Both the position numbers and the translations under genes were made by a program. A stretch of 64,000 bases of DNA. It comes from Onchocerca volvulus. Taxonomy: Eukaryota; Nematoda; Chromadorea; Rhabditida; Onchocercidae. The DNA lies in assembly GCA_000499405.2 (NCBI GenBank), contig HG738137.1:1116001-1180000 (forward strand). Reading direction: 5' to 3'. Below the pieces are notes generated by a model that saw nothing but the letters and a program-made list of their open reading frames with translations, did not search any database and was not told the DNA's origin. Position 1 is the first letter of the stretch. Each line of letters starts with the position of its first letter. Shown one piece after another: positions 11,601-23,500 of the stretch.

Positions 11601-14594
11601 TAATGTTCACAATATATTAATAATATTATATTATTCACATTATTTATAGTATTTATGATTTATTCATTCGCAATATCTTAATCAAATTTTTGATGCTTCT
11701 AAATAATCATCTTTGAACTCAATTTTTTTCTTGCAAAAAAAACCCCCATTATTTTTATCTTTTAAAATCATTATAGCATGATTAATAAGATGAGCAACTG
11801 AATGTAAAAATTAGACTCTCATTGTTGATAAGAAAATAGCAATAATAAACATTTATCTTTTTAAAACAAATCCCAGAATTTTAAACAAAATAATAATTTG
11901 GAAAAAGAAGTCTCTTTTCAATAAAATCAACCAAAATTTATAATCAAAACTTATCGAAAGCATCATTAATTAACTTGAATTTAAACTTGCCGTACTTGAA
12001 GATCCAGTAAAGTATTTATCTTTAATAAGAAAACTTTTGAAATCACAGTCTTAATTTTCGAATCATTATAAACAATAATTTTTACGATGTCAAATTTTTA
12101 CGTTATCTTAATATCAGTAAAATCCTTGAATAAAACAAATTTACAAACAGCAATGTCTATTGATATTTCTTTTTTGTAAATTTCTAAGTATCTTTTTTTA
12201 TCAAAAAATGCTTTTATGCATTACTCCATTCAATTATCTTTTCAATATTTCTTCCTTTAGTTCATTTCGAATTACCTATTGATATTACTGATATTGTCGC
12301 GAATTTCGATATCGCGAGACTCCAACCAAATACCAAACAAATAAAAATTAAATGAATTCCTCATTATAAAGGAATGAAACCAATATTGCGAATCATTTAC
12401 ATTCCTTAGATTTATTTCCCATTGCCTTCTCATGTTTTTTCTGTTTTCACTATACTAATATCTTTGTATTCCTGTCATACAAGAAATGTCTTTGCTATCA
12501 ATCGCACACAATACTCAGCTGAATTCACATTTTTGTCCAAATTCGCATCCTAATCTTTCCATCAGATCTTGTTACGACGCTTATGTTGTAATCGGGTTTT
12601 AACAGTTTTCAGTGTTTAATGTAAACCACTCCCATCTCTAATACATATAAATCTTGTTGTATTAGGAAAATAGCTATCTTCTTCAAATAAAGATTTTATA
12701 ATATGGTGTGGATGCGACTTAACTAACTCGATTCGACACAAGTTAGCCCAACTCGACTGGACTCATTGGTGGTATTTTGCTATTGATCGACATCACTCAC
12801 CACGATTCAGAAATCTTCACGACAGATTTATCTAATATAAACTAAATTAATAATGGATAGTAATCATTTGGTCTTAGGTTGAAGAATTTATTTATTTTTC
12901 TCATTTTTATTTTGATTTCTTCTCATCAATATAGCTATTTGAATTCGAAATTAGATCATTCACAAATTCCTATCTGTTTAAATCTGTTATGTTCCAAATA
13001 ATTTATTTATTTTATTTAATTGTATTTAAAAAAAATAAATAAATAAAGTGAAGCAAAATTAAAATCGCAGAAGAAGTGATTATTGATCATTCAGCATTCA
13101 AATTAATGGAAAAAAACTAATATTTCAACATCTTTAGAATATTTATTTAAAACTGTTTTTAAATTTTAAAAATTTCGTCGTTTCAAATCTTGCATATATC
13201 GTTTACACACAATTATTTTTCCTTTCTGTGTCCGTTTACTTCGTGAAATGCATTTCTTCAGTATCGATTATACATCCATTTAATATTGAGTAATTCGTTT
13301 ATTATCATCTTAGCTATTTTTTAGCAGTAATTGTGCCTTGTTTAATTTGGAAATACTCGGTATAATCAAGATAATTAGGAAAATGAGTGCAAAAAAAAGA
13401 GAGAAATTGAAATAATAAATAAAAATACCTGTAAATCGAAATGATTGGGAGAATACAAGACGGAAATAGCATATGGTATCGAACAAGGTGGATCATTTTC
13501 ACAGATTATTGTATCATCAGTTGGTGAAAGTTTGATATGAAGATCCAAATATGAATGTGCCTAAATTACATTGATCAGTTAGTTTACTAAATTTGCAGAA
13601 GTTGCTATAAATAATCAGAAAATTATCAAAGTTTTAAAATTTGATTATAATAGAAATTTTGTCAAAATAATTGGATATTATGTATTGATTTAAAAAAATT
13701 TATTGGAATATGTGAAAAATTTATTTTTATTATTTTACAACTAGATTATCTTCTTTGTGTAATAATATTTATCCAATACAAGATTCACAAAGTGTCAAAA
13801 TTTTATACAAATTGATTTATGATATTCAAGTGAGAAATATGTTGACAACTTCAACTAATTAATTAGTATTTAAATTTGTTTACATACTGTTTTGAATAAA
13901 TCATGCCAAAATTATAAAAAATAAATTTTCAACAGTTGTTAAAACTAACGTTATGGATAGTATCTGTTAGCGTGTAATGAAATAACGCTGAATATATTCA
14001 CGCGAGGTAATGTTAGATATTTACGTGTAAAACGTGAATATTCATTAACTGAACAAATGCAATAATCCTACTGCATCAACTGAGCAAAATTTCACGTTTG
14101 ACATGCATAATTTTGCAATATTTTCAATAAATCTATGATGATAGTTGCAAACAAAACTTACGTGAGATTCAGTTCTACTTTAGCGCATCCATCTATCAAG
14201 TTTTTCTTTTTGAAAGCTCAAATTATGCAAGGATTTTCCCCAATAATTAGTTAAGTTTTTAAACATGTTAAGTTTTTTTGTTTTTTTATGATAAAGTAAT
14301 GTGTTTCCATTACCGTACTCTTTTCCATTACCGTACTCAGTTTTCGTTACCGTACTCACTTCCTTTGACACGATCTGTGATTGCATTAACGACACTCGTA
14401 TTTTTCATGTTTAATATATTTGATTTAAAATAAAATGTTTCAAATGAAAGAAGGGAATTAAAATTTGATTTAAAATAAAATGTTTCAAATGAAAGAAGGG
14501 AATTAAAATTGGAACTTACTTTTCGAATATGTGAAATACGCGCATCATTAGCTGTAATTAGCAGAGAAAATATGACAATAACTGTTGTTAACAT
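8660..14594 (-). CDS. secreted nematode protein of unknown function, complete, 7 exons
   Basis: I do not recognise the family. Exons in order of transcription: 14594-14520, 13560-13429, 11526-11376, 10987-10868, 9436-9308, 9024-8948, 8767-8660. Every intron is GT/AG, the phases chain correctly (0,0,1,1,1,0), and the 792 nt encode 263 aa. Exon 1 is almost exactly a signal peptide (MLTTVIVIFSLLITANDA). There is no further membrane segment. The mature chain has seven cysteines (IICEN, PPCS, LGCV, PYCL, AICL, DGCL, LGCF) and N-glycosylation sequons NIT and NLT. The middle region is charged and looks beta-rich. Secretion is therefore well supported, the role unknown. Exon 5 uses the GTTAGT donor after 9308 because nearer alternatives would run into a stop in exon 6. 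The ATG at 9497 that opens exon 5's frame is intronic, since the acceptor is at 9437-9438. Tail-to-tail with aga-1; same strand as eya-1 upstream. Confidence 0.88.
9484..9840. repeat. degenerate minisatellite in intron 4 of the unknown secreted gene
   Basis: Diverged copies of a roughly 35-bp block, starting CAGTAT and continuing TGTCAGTAAGT and TATTGTAT, recur several times, for example near 9674-9712 and 9807-9840. A related copy touches the region beside exon 5 (CAGTACCATG). Copies are separated by AT-rich filler, so the repeat is old. No coding frame spans it. Confidence 0.55.
14419..14508. repeat. perfect tandem duplication, 2 x 45 bp, intron 1
   Basis: A 45-bp unit beginning TTTGATTTAAAATAAAATG is present twice without a mismatch, 11 bases inside the first intron of the unknown secreted gene (exon 1 ends at 14520). 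The perfect identity suggests a recent slip or duplication. The intron donor itself lies outside the duplicated unit. Confidence 0.9.
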
Positions 14595-17553
14595 CAGATA
14601 TATCAGTTAGGATAGAAGGGAAATGAAAAGTTGTGTACCCAAATATTTTCCGGAAAAAAAAAGAAATGCAGAAAGACTAACAGAAAATGAAAATCAATTA
14701 ATATGAAAAAATATTGCAGTTAGCTTGACTGACAAAGGTTCAGTACTTTCCCGAAATAATCGGGAATATCAAAAATGATAAAACGATGATTATCAGCTAA
14801 TGACACTGATCGAATTTCGGCATGCAATTGGGGTTACAATAGCAGAGAATAGTAGCAATAGCAATTCTAAACAACAAGAGGATTTGCTTTTGCTGAGAAT
14901 TAAATTTAATTATTGATTTTTTCACTAACGAAATCAATGTACACTCAAAGTTTGATTGCTCATCATTAACTGATATGAACTTGATGAACAAGCAATGATA
15001 AATTGAAAGATTAGATTAGAATGTTGCTTAAAGTTACGTAAAAGAACAAGGCCTAAATTGTTAAGGAATTATAGAAATGTGAGCAAATTTCAAGTATGTT
15101 AAGATTTACATAAACCATAATGACAGTTTCGTGTGTTGGACGAATGATATGATCGGATCATTTGAACTATCGATATATCAGTTCCTATCAGGGGATGAAT
15201 TAGAATAAACCGGTTAATAAACCTTGTTTGAGAAATGTTGATACTTGAGGCTATTCAGTCCACTCATTTGACAGGGGTCAAAGATTAGAGCAGAGAGAGA
15301 TTTCTGGTCAAGATATAATGAATCAATGCGGTCAGAATTGAAACAGGTATGTATCAGACAATAGTTTCATAACAAATTTATACATACAGGATTAAAATTT
15401 CAATAATTAGTTGATCGTGTTTTGCAGAAAAAAAATTCTATTGCCGAAATATTTCTTTTTTAATATAAAATTAAAATCTTTTGAAAAAATTTTAAGATTG
15501 TAATCTGTTTTTATTCATTTATTCTCATTGTTTTTCTCTTTATTTATATATATTTTTGAAAGAAAAGTTGGGAAAGAGAAAATTTTAACTGAAAAAAAAA
15601 ATTCGCAGAAGATAAGTAATAATTAACTTATCGTATAAAAACAGTTTTATTAACAATTATTAGCAGTAAAAATAATGCTAACAAAAATATATGTTAACCA
15701 TTATTTTATATCAACTGTTTTTCGTATGATAAAAACAAAATGATGACAATAGCAAAGTTTAGCTTTTTTCGACTGCTGAATTTTTAACATTTCTTATCAA
15801 ATATTCAGAAGAATAGGTGAATAAATCATGAATATGCAAGAAAATAAATATTTTTGTTTATATTTTAATCGAAACTTGTTCAGTCGAGATTAATGAAATT
15901 ATTCATGTTCAATAATATTAGCAATATCGAGGATAAAACGACAGAATTCATTACCGATAAATGAATTATTTACAAAAATATTTGAAATGAATAATCTAAG
16001 GAATCAAATTATTGAAGAAACACACCAGAAATCATTGTGTTTCTGAAACAATTCTTTTTCACATATTATGTCTAACAATTTATTGGTGGCATAAGATACA
16101 ACATATCAAAAGACAAATGTCAAGAATAAAAGAATGTTCATTTAATGCGAACAATAAAATAACTATTATTTAGTAAAGAAATTCCGAAAATATTAGAAAA
16201 AAGACACCGAAAATTATTCTGTCATCTTTTTTTGCAGTGTTTTATCAAATAAATTTCATTTCCTCAACAATAAGAGAAAAAAAGAAGAAAAAATAGAGGA
16301 AGCTTTTAACCACAAACTAAAATGAAAATGACAAATGAAAATAGTCATTTCTTTTTTCTTTTTTCTTTTTAAAAAATGATAAATATCGCGGCATAAAGTG
16401 CGATTTAATCATTTCTTGTATAAACAACAATTTTGTAATGACGGTAATGATGTTAATGACAAGGAAGACGCTGGCGATGATGGTGATGGTGATAATGATG
16501 ACGAAGATGATGATGGCAAAAATGATAGCAAAACTGATAATGATGATATAATTATCACTGAAAGAAAGAAAAGTTCACATGACGTTAACCATGAAATTTC
16601 TTCGTCTCAAATGCTACAAACTTGTTTTGAGCTGTTGCATCGATGCAAACAAAAATTCGAGCATAAAAAAAATGTTCCCTTTATCTTTGTCATTTTTTCT
16701 TTTGTCATTTTACATGGAAAAAGAAAAAGTGAAATTCATTGATTATTTGCTTAATTATTTATTTCTATTTAAAAAATCATATTAGCATAATTGATTAGCA
16801 TTATAAATGATAATATTGAACGATGATAGTTTAAGATAATCACGAGTTTTTGTTCTAAATAATTATGATTTTTCCAGTTTTTTCGCAACATTTCATGTTT
16901 TTCTTGTAAAAGTAATTCTGGCATTTTCTTGAAATAATTTTCCGTGAAAGATTTAAATTCTGCTATTAATAATTAATTAAGCTCATTAAGTAGAGAAAAA
17001 TTTCAATAATGTAAAAAAAAAAAACACACATACACATATTTGTGTACATATGTTTTTGTCCTAAAAATCGTCAAGATACAATGATTAAAAATGTAAATTA
17101 CGATGTAAGATAAATTCAGATATATTGAAAGCACTAAATGCTAAATGCAGTATTAAATGTAGAATTTATGTAAATTAATTAATTACTGAAGAAATTTAAT
17201 TGTTGATAAGTGCTATTAATCCATCTGTCTATGGGTAAGCAAACTTCAATTAATATATTTTGCTCTTATTTTCCAACTACTTTTTACGAATGTCTTTAAC
17301 TTTTTCCAAAATCATTATTGTTAAGAAGAAAAATAAAGGATAATGTTATCTTTTTTTTTTGAAAAGAAAAAGTTTATCATATAATAATCACATAATCGAT
17401 AATATTGTCATTAATACAATACATAAATTGATTAGCAATTATTAGAGAGATGGATAATGCAAGAAATGCTAAAATTAATATAGTAAGTTCATTAAATTTT
17501 TTCAATGATTATCAAATAATTTAATTTCTGCTTTGAATTATTTGTCGAGCTTA
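14595..17553. other. intergenic between unknown secreted gene and eya-1
   Basis: Holds the promoter side of the secreted gene and the 3' UTR of eya-1. About 15110-15360 is less AT-rich than its surroundings and lies 0.5-0.8 kb upstream of the secreted gene's start, so it could be regulatory, but no motif is decisive. The rest is AT-rich filler. Confidence 0.5.
16439..16551 (+). repeat. GAT-type trinucleotide microsatellite
   Basis: Imperfect GAT/GAC/AAT triplets run for about 110 bp. One frame reads as an Asp/Asn/Gly-rich chain inside an open frame of 114 codons (16398-16742), but the composition is explained by the triplet repeat and the remainder is unlike a protein, so I treat it as a simple repeat. 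Confidence 0.75.
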
Positions 17554-20500
17554 TCAGCTAAGAAGATGATGATTGAGAGCCAAATGGAAGAGATCCAAAT
17601 CACGGACACTTTTCACTTTCCATAACGGAATATTCTCCTGAAAAATAACGACAAGAAAGCTTTCGATCATTGTTTCCATACAAATAATAGCATCATCTGT
17701 AAATGTAATGAATGTTAATTAAAAGCTTACTTACTTACTTGACATGTATTGATTCAAGCATTTTCATGTTTCATTTAATCGATGAAAAATTAAGAAAGAT
17801 GAAAATAGACAGTAAAATTAAAATTAGAGAACATAACAGGAATATAAATGCATATTAATTTATCCTTTTGGAGCAAATTGATGAATTGTTTCAATTGCTA
17901 CGTTTATGACGATTTTTGAAGCAATTGTTAGGAAATTTCCAGAATTTTCTAGAAAAAAGCAGAAAGAAAATTTTATAAATACTGCTAATGAATAAGACTA
18001 ATGAATTTGTTTATTTGATCTTTCTAGTTGAATATTTCTAGCTGCATCACCGAAAATGGTTACAAATACGGAGTTTTGAAAAAATGCGAAATGAGTACTG
18101 AAAAAATTTTGATCAATTATCAGAGCAGGAAATAATCAAAGAAATGAATTTGAATCGAATCACAGAATTTTTAATTGATGTTTAGTATTAAAAATTTTCA
18201 CTGGCATTTGAAAAAAAAAGTTGAAATGTTTTTGCCATGGAAGCAAAAATTTTGAAGAATTTATTGCAGTAAGATAAAATCTTTCATATTTTTTTTCTCA
18301 AAATATTCTTCTTTCTCTTCGCATTTGCTGCTTCCGATGATACTTCATATTTAGCACAAAATTAATGTTTTCGGGAAGATTTTTTAAAATCAAAATTAAA
18401 AAAAATGACCTTCAGTAGATTGAGAGATTGTTTTTTATAAAGGAAATTTATATTGACCTTTAGCAATTTATATCTCATAACCGAACAGGTTACAATGACA
18501 CTTCGATTTCTTGCAAAATACTTCTCTCAACTTTTGCCCAAAAAAAAAAGAAAAATAGTATTTACCAAATTTTATGGAGGGGAAAAAGATGAAATTATTT
18601 GTAAATAAAAATGTTTGTTCTTTTCTCGCAAGTTCAGACATCATTTTACCGCAAATTAATTCATATTTCATTTCACTTCATTTTTGCTCATGTTCTCAAC
18701 ATTCATTTTTATAACTTTTAGTTTTCGGTATCAATCATTGCCATTTGTTTTTCATCACAAAATTCTCTGTTCTTTCGTTATTTAAAATGAGCAATTTTGA
18801 AATGATTTCATTATTTCGTATAACTATTAAAAATTATTCCAAATATATTTATTGTGTAAGGAATTTTTTTCAAATGTATTTATTGCGTAAATATTTATTT
18901 GGGTGAAAAATTCTCATAACATTCGATTAGCAAAAAATTTCCAGCTGCTTTTTATTTTTAAATGAAGTAATTTAAATTTAAGTAATATTAAGTAATGAAT
19001 GTGAAAAATCAGTCAGTGATAATTTTGTCAAACACAAATGCATTCTTTTGGAATGGACTGATCTTCTGAGTTGCTAAAAATAATTTTTGTGAATAAATTT
19101 GTTAAAAATATAGGTAAAGTTTGTTCTTCTCTCAAGAATAGGATAGATATATTATATTCTGGGAATTGAAAAGAAATCTTAGACACATAATTTGGCAGAT
19201 AATTTGTAAAAAACTTGCGTAAAATTCTATAAAAAATTTATGAAAATTTTGAAAGTTGGACAAAATTTCACGAAACTGATATATTGACTGCGTTGATCCT
19301 GTTTACTGATCTAAATTTGCTAATGAATGTAGATAAAAAACATTTAATTTGATTTAGTATACTGATTGATTTTATATGCCAATTTTGATTTCTAAAAAAT
19401 TAAATCGTGAAATTAATTTAGCCGTAAGAAACTAATGAAAATTTTTGCCCATACATAGGCATAGCAACTTGAAATTATGTAATTAAAAGATTAAAATTAA
19501 GTATACTCATTCAAGACGAATCAATTTTTAAAATTATTGATGATTGGAAATAACGTTTAATCATTCTGAAATATCGATGCGCTGATAACAATAATGTCGA
19601 AATTATTAAGTTCTCAATAATCTATCATTTAAATTTTGTCTTATTTGGATTTAAATCTCGAAAGCCATTGAAAATTATCATTTGTAGATTGTTTGTCCAT
19701 TTCTTTTTTGTTAACTACTTTTTATGATAATTTCATTCTAATTCTTTAAAATATGTTTTTTTTTCACAGTAATTCCATTTAACAACGATTTGTTACGATG
19801 ATTTTCAAATAAATTTTTGTAATATTTTAGTTAGAAGAATTAATTCCTTGATTTAATCCTTGTTTATCTAACTGTAACCTATCCAGACATTGATATCGTA
19901 CATTTTCTTCCAATCTTTTATTCACTTCCCCGTTAGAGCAATCCAATAGATCTGTCTTATTGAGAATTTTATTTTGTTCTACTGTAATGTTACTGTGATG
20001 TTTGCTTACAGTAATCCAAAAAATATTCCAGATTTTTAGATTAAGACAAAATAGGGTACAGAAATTGAAATGGAAAAAGATTTGGAAAATTAAACTTTAA
20101 TTTTAATACATTTCAATATAACAAAAATTTAGTATTTAATTATTTAATTTATCAGAAAATTGAAAATGTTTATATTTCTTTTACTTTTCATTTAACGTTA
20201 CGTTTTCATATTGAGCATCACATTTTAAATTCATTTCATGCCTTTATATTATATAACCAATAATTGATTTAAATATAAAGTGATAAAATATTTTTGATTT
20301 GATTTTAAAAATTAATTCGTTATACATAATCATCATTTTTTCACTATTGATTACATTTTTGAATATCCTTAAAACTTTAGCAGCGAAATAATTCTGATTA
20401 ACAAAATTTTAATTTAAAATAAAATTTCAAAAAATAAAGTAAACAAATAAATGATAATCAAACCTTTTTAGCAATTTCATGTGTATCAGGATGTGTTGAT

Positions 20501-23500
20501 ATGATAACAAAGGAGCATTTTTTGCCAAAATGGCTCAAAATTCGATCCATTACCGCTTCTTTACCAATTTTCATTATACTATAAACATTCTCCGCCGGTA
20601 TCATTGAACTCTGCTCCATAATTAATAATTTAGCTAATGTTGAAACTATATTTTCGCCAGTCAATAACACATTTGCATAATGATCTCGAGATGATCTACA
20701 AATTTAAATTAAATTTTTTACTGAAATTGAACAAAATAAAACATCAGAGTAGGAAAGAAAAAATTCATTAATTTAGATTAATAATTTTAATTAGTGACTA
20801 ATTCACACTTTGTTATTGCTTTAGCTTCAGTGGAAAAATCCATCAAAAAATGAATTGCTTAACCGTATTGTAACTATCCGTTTAATGCTAGAAATGCTAG
20901 AAATTTGCATATAATCAATTCATTCCGGTTGTTTCATTGCAAGTATAAATGGAAATCATTGAGATATATTCCGGGAAATTTCTTGGCGCTGAAAGGATGG
21001 AGAAGGGGAAAATAGAGGAGGAAGGAGAAAAATGCATATTTTATTTTAATTGATTCAAGTTAAGCATTTCAGATTTTCAACCAGGAAATGAAAATGATTT
21101 AATTATGTACCTATCGATAACTAGCTTCAAACACTGTCCAACACTTTCGCCCCAACCTCGGGTCAATGGATCCATTGTTGATTTTAACGCTAACAGTTCG
21201 GCTCGTTCTGCATTTCCAATCCTTTCCAAAAGACCTGAAAAAAAAAACGGAAAAATTTATGAATAATTAAATTGATTTTTAAAACTTCCAATTATGAATT
21301 TTCAAGTGCTAAGATTATACTTGGATTAAAATCAGTTAAAATTAATTTAAATAACATTATAATCATATTACAAACAAACAATTATGAAATCCACTCGGCT
21401 GCCGAAATTATGGGAAAATATCAGAGCTCCAAGAAATAATTGTTCTGAATACTATTTTTAAATAGTTTGAATTAAATAATTGCTTAATTCAATCTGACAA
21501 AAGTTTTAATTCAATTTAACAAAAGTTGTAAAAAATAATCTGCAAAAAAGATTAGTTTATAAAAGCGATAGTTTCAATAAAACTTTAAAAGTTCATGGAA
21601 AATGAATTTACGCAATTTGTTATTCTTTTTTTTTTAAAGTTTTACTAATTTTTTCAGAAAAAAATTATGCTAAATTTCTTTGTACTAATAAATAATTTCT
21701 ATTAAAATAAATTCATCACAAAATTCAAACCAGCGAAATTATTTTTATACGAATTATAAGTATCTTTGATGTGTTGGTACTTCGCAGCCAATTTTCTCAT
21801 CCAATCAACGCCTCCACGTGCGTGACCTAATAACGATGATTCCGTATTAGCCATAGCTGACGTGCTTGGCGTATCGATACCAATTGGTGAATAAGTAATA
21901 TCATCAAATGTATCATCGATATTGGCATCTTCGATATTTACATAATCGCAATCTTGCTGGAGAAGATAAATAATGCTTGAATGATTTGTAAACAATGAAA
22001 AAAAAAAAAAAAAAAGCCTGATCCAATGAACAAATATGACTAATTTCGATGTACTTACATCATCTTGATCAATACTAAAAATGGATGCAATGAATCGATC
22101 CACATTATTATTGATCGTTTGTGCCAATCGTTCATTACGAATCGGATCACTTGATCGGAGGAAAAAGTTTGACAATACACAGACATCTTCCATCTCCCAA
22201 ATAAATGCTCGTTTATATTGCTGTTCCGGACTGTTTGTACTTCTTGGATTTTTCTTTCGTTTTGTTGTTTTATCTTTAAAAAAAGACGAATAATTATTGC
22301 GGAAAAATCATTGCAAAAAAAAAAAACTATTGATTGTTGAAATTCTTATGACAGAAAAATATGTTATTGCATAACTCTGACTAAAATTAGGGAAAATTAA
22401 TTAATTAATCGCTAAAAATTATCTCTCCATTTATCAATAAACTTATCAACAGACTTGGATAAATTTGTAGCCAAACAAAACTTTGATATTTTCAAAGAAA
22501 AACAATTTTACAATTCTATGATTTTATAAATTATTATTATGCTAAAATCATTCAGTTTTGATAGTAATATACAAATTTATAATTAGAATGAAAATTCATG
22601 CATTATTTTCTGAAAATAATAATCTCGAAAATATTAAGTAAATTTTAAATTATAAAAACGAAACCTACTTGTTCGCTTCGTTTCATATTTTGTGGTGAAA
22701 GAAGACAACTGATTGGATGTATTCATTTCATTTGCTAATGAATTCATTGCCTGAAATAATCATTCTTTGCTTTCACCTTACTTTCTTTAAAACAAAATTT
22801 CAATCTTTCATGAAAATTTTAACAAATTTTGCATGAAACAGCCTGGATTTGTTGAAATTAGATAGCAATCTGCATTTAGCATGCAATCATTCATGCAAGC
22901 AGTAAACGTTGCATTACGCCAATCAAATTGTCATCAAATCACTTCGGCTATCTCAAATTATCCGATCTTAATTTTATCAAGATACTCAATTTTATGCATC
23001 TATTGCATGAAATTATTGATTTTTCGATTGTTTATAAAAATCTTATACAATGAGCAAAAAAAAAAGGCTGGTTATGGGTGTAGGAATATCAACAAAAATA
23101 GAAAAATGTATGGAGATATGGGGAATCGAACCCCAGCCCTCTCCCATGCTAAGGGAGCGCTCTACCCCTGAGCTATATCCCCAATTGTTTGCTTTCAAAT
23201 TCTGAAATTTGGAAAAATAAATTTTTTTCTATAATGGAAATATTTGATACAAATTTTTATCTAACAATTTCTTGTAAGTTCTAATTTTAATAATCAATTT
23301 CTGATTTTTTCTGATTTGTTTAAAATTTCAAGTACGATGAAATATACGGATGTTAAACATCGAAAACCAGATGCCAATTCTCCAAGTTATTTGGAGCGAA
23401 TATGAAGAGAGAATGGAGATGAAGAAAATTTCCATTTTTGTAGCATCGAATTATTTTCAGAATTTTTTTTCAAATAATTATTTATTGCAAATTTCCAAAT

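Noticed and set aside
14337..14594. 85-codon minus-strand frame from the signal peptide
   Set aside because: Only the first 25 codons are exon; the rest is intron after the AAAA|GTAAGT donor and reads the 45-bp tandem duplication twice.
16398..16742. Asp-rich 114-codon frame
   Set aside because: Explained by a GAT-type triplet repeat; no domain, no splice context, and the second half reads like AT-rich filler.
22881..23171. 96-codon plus-strand frame
   Set aside because: Its end is the reverse complement of the tRNA-Ala gene and the rest lies in an eya-1 intron.
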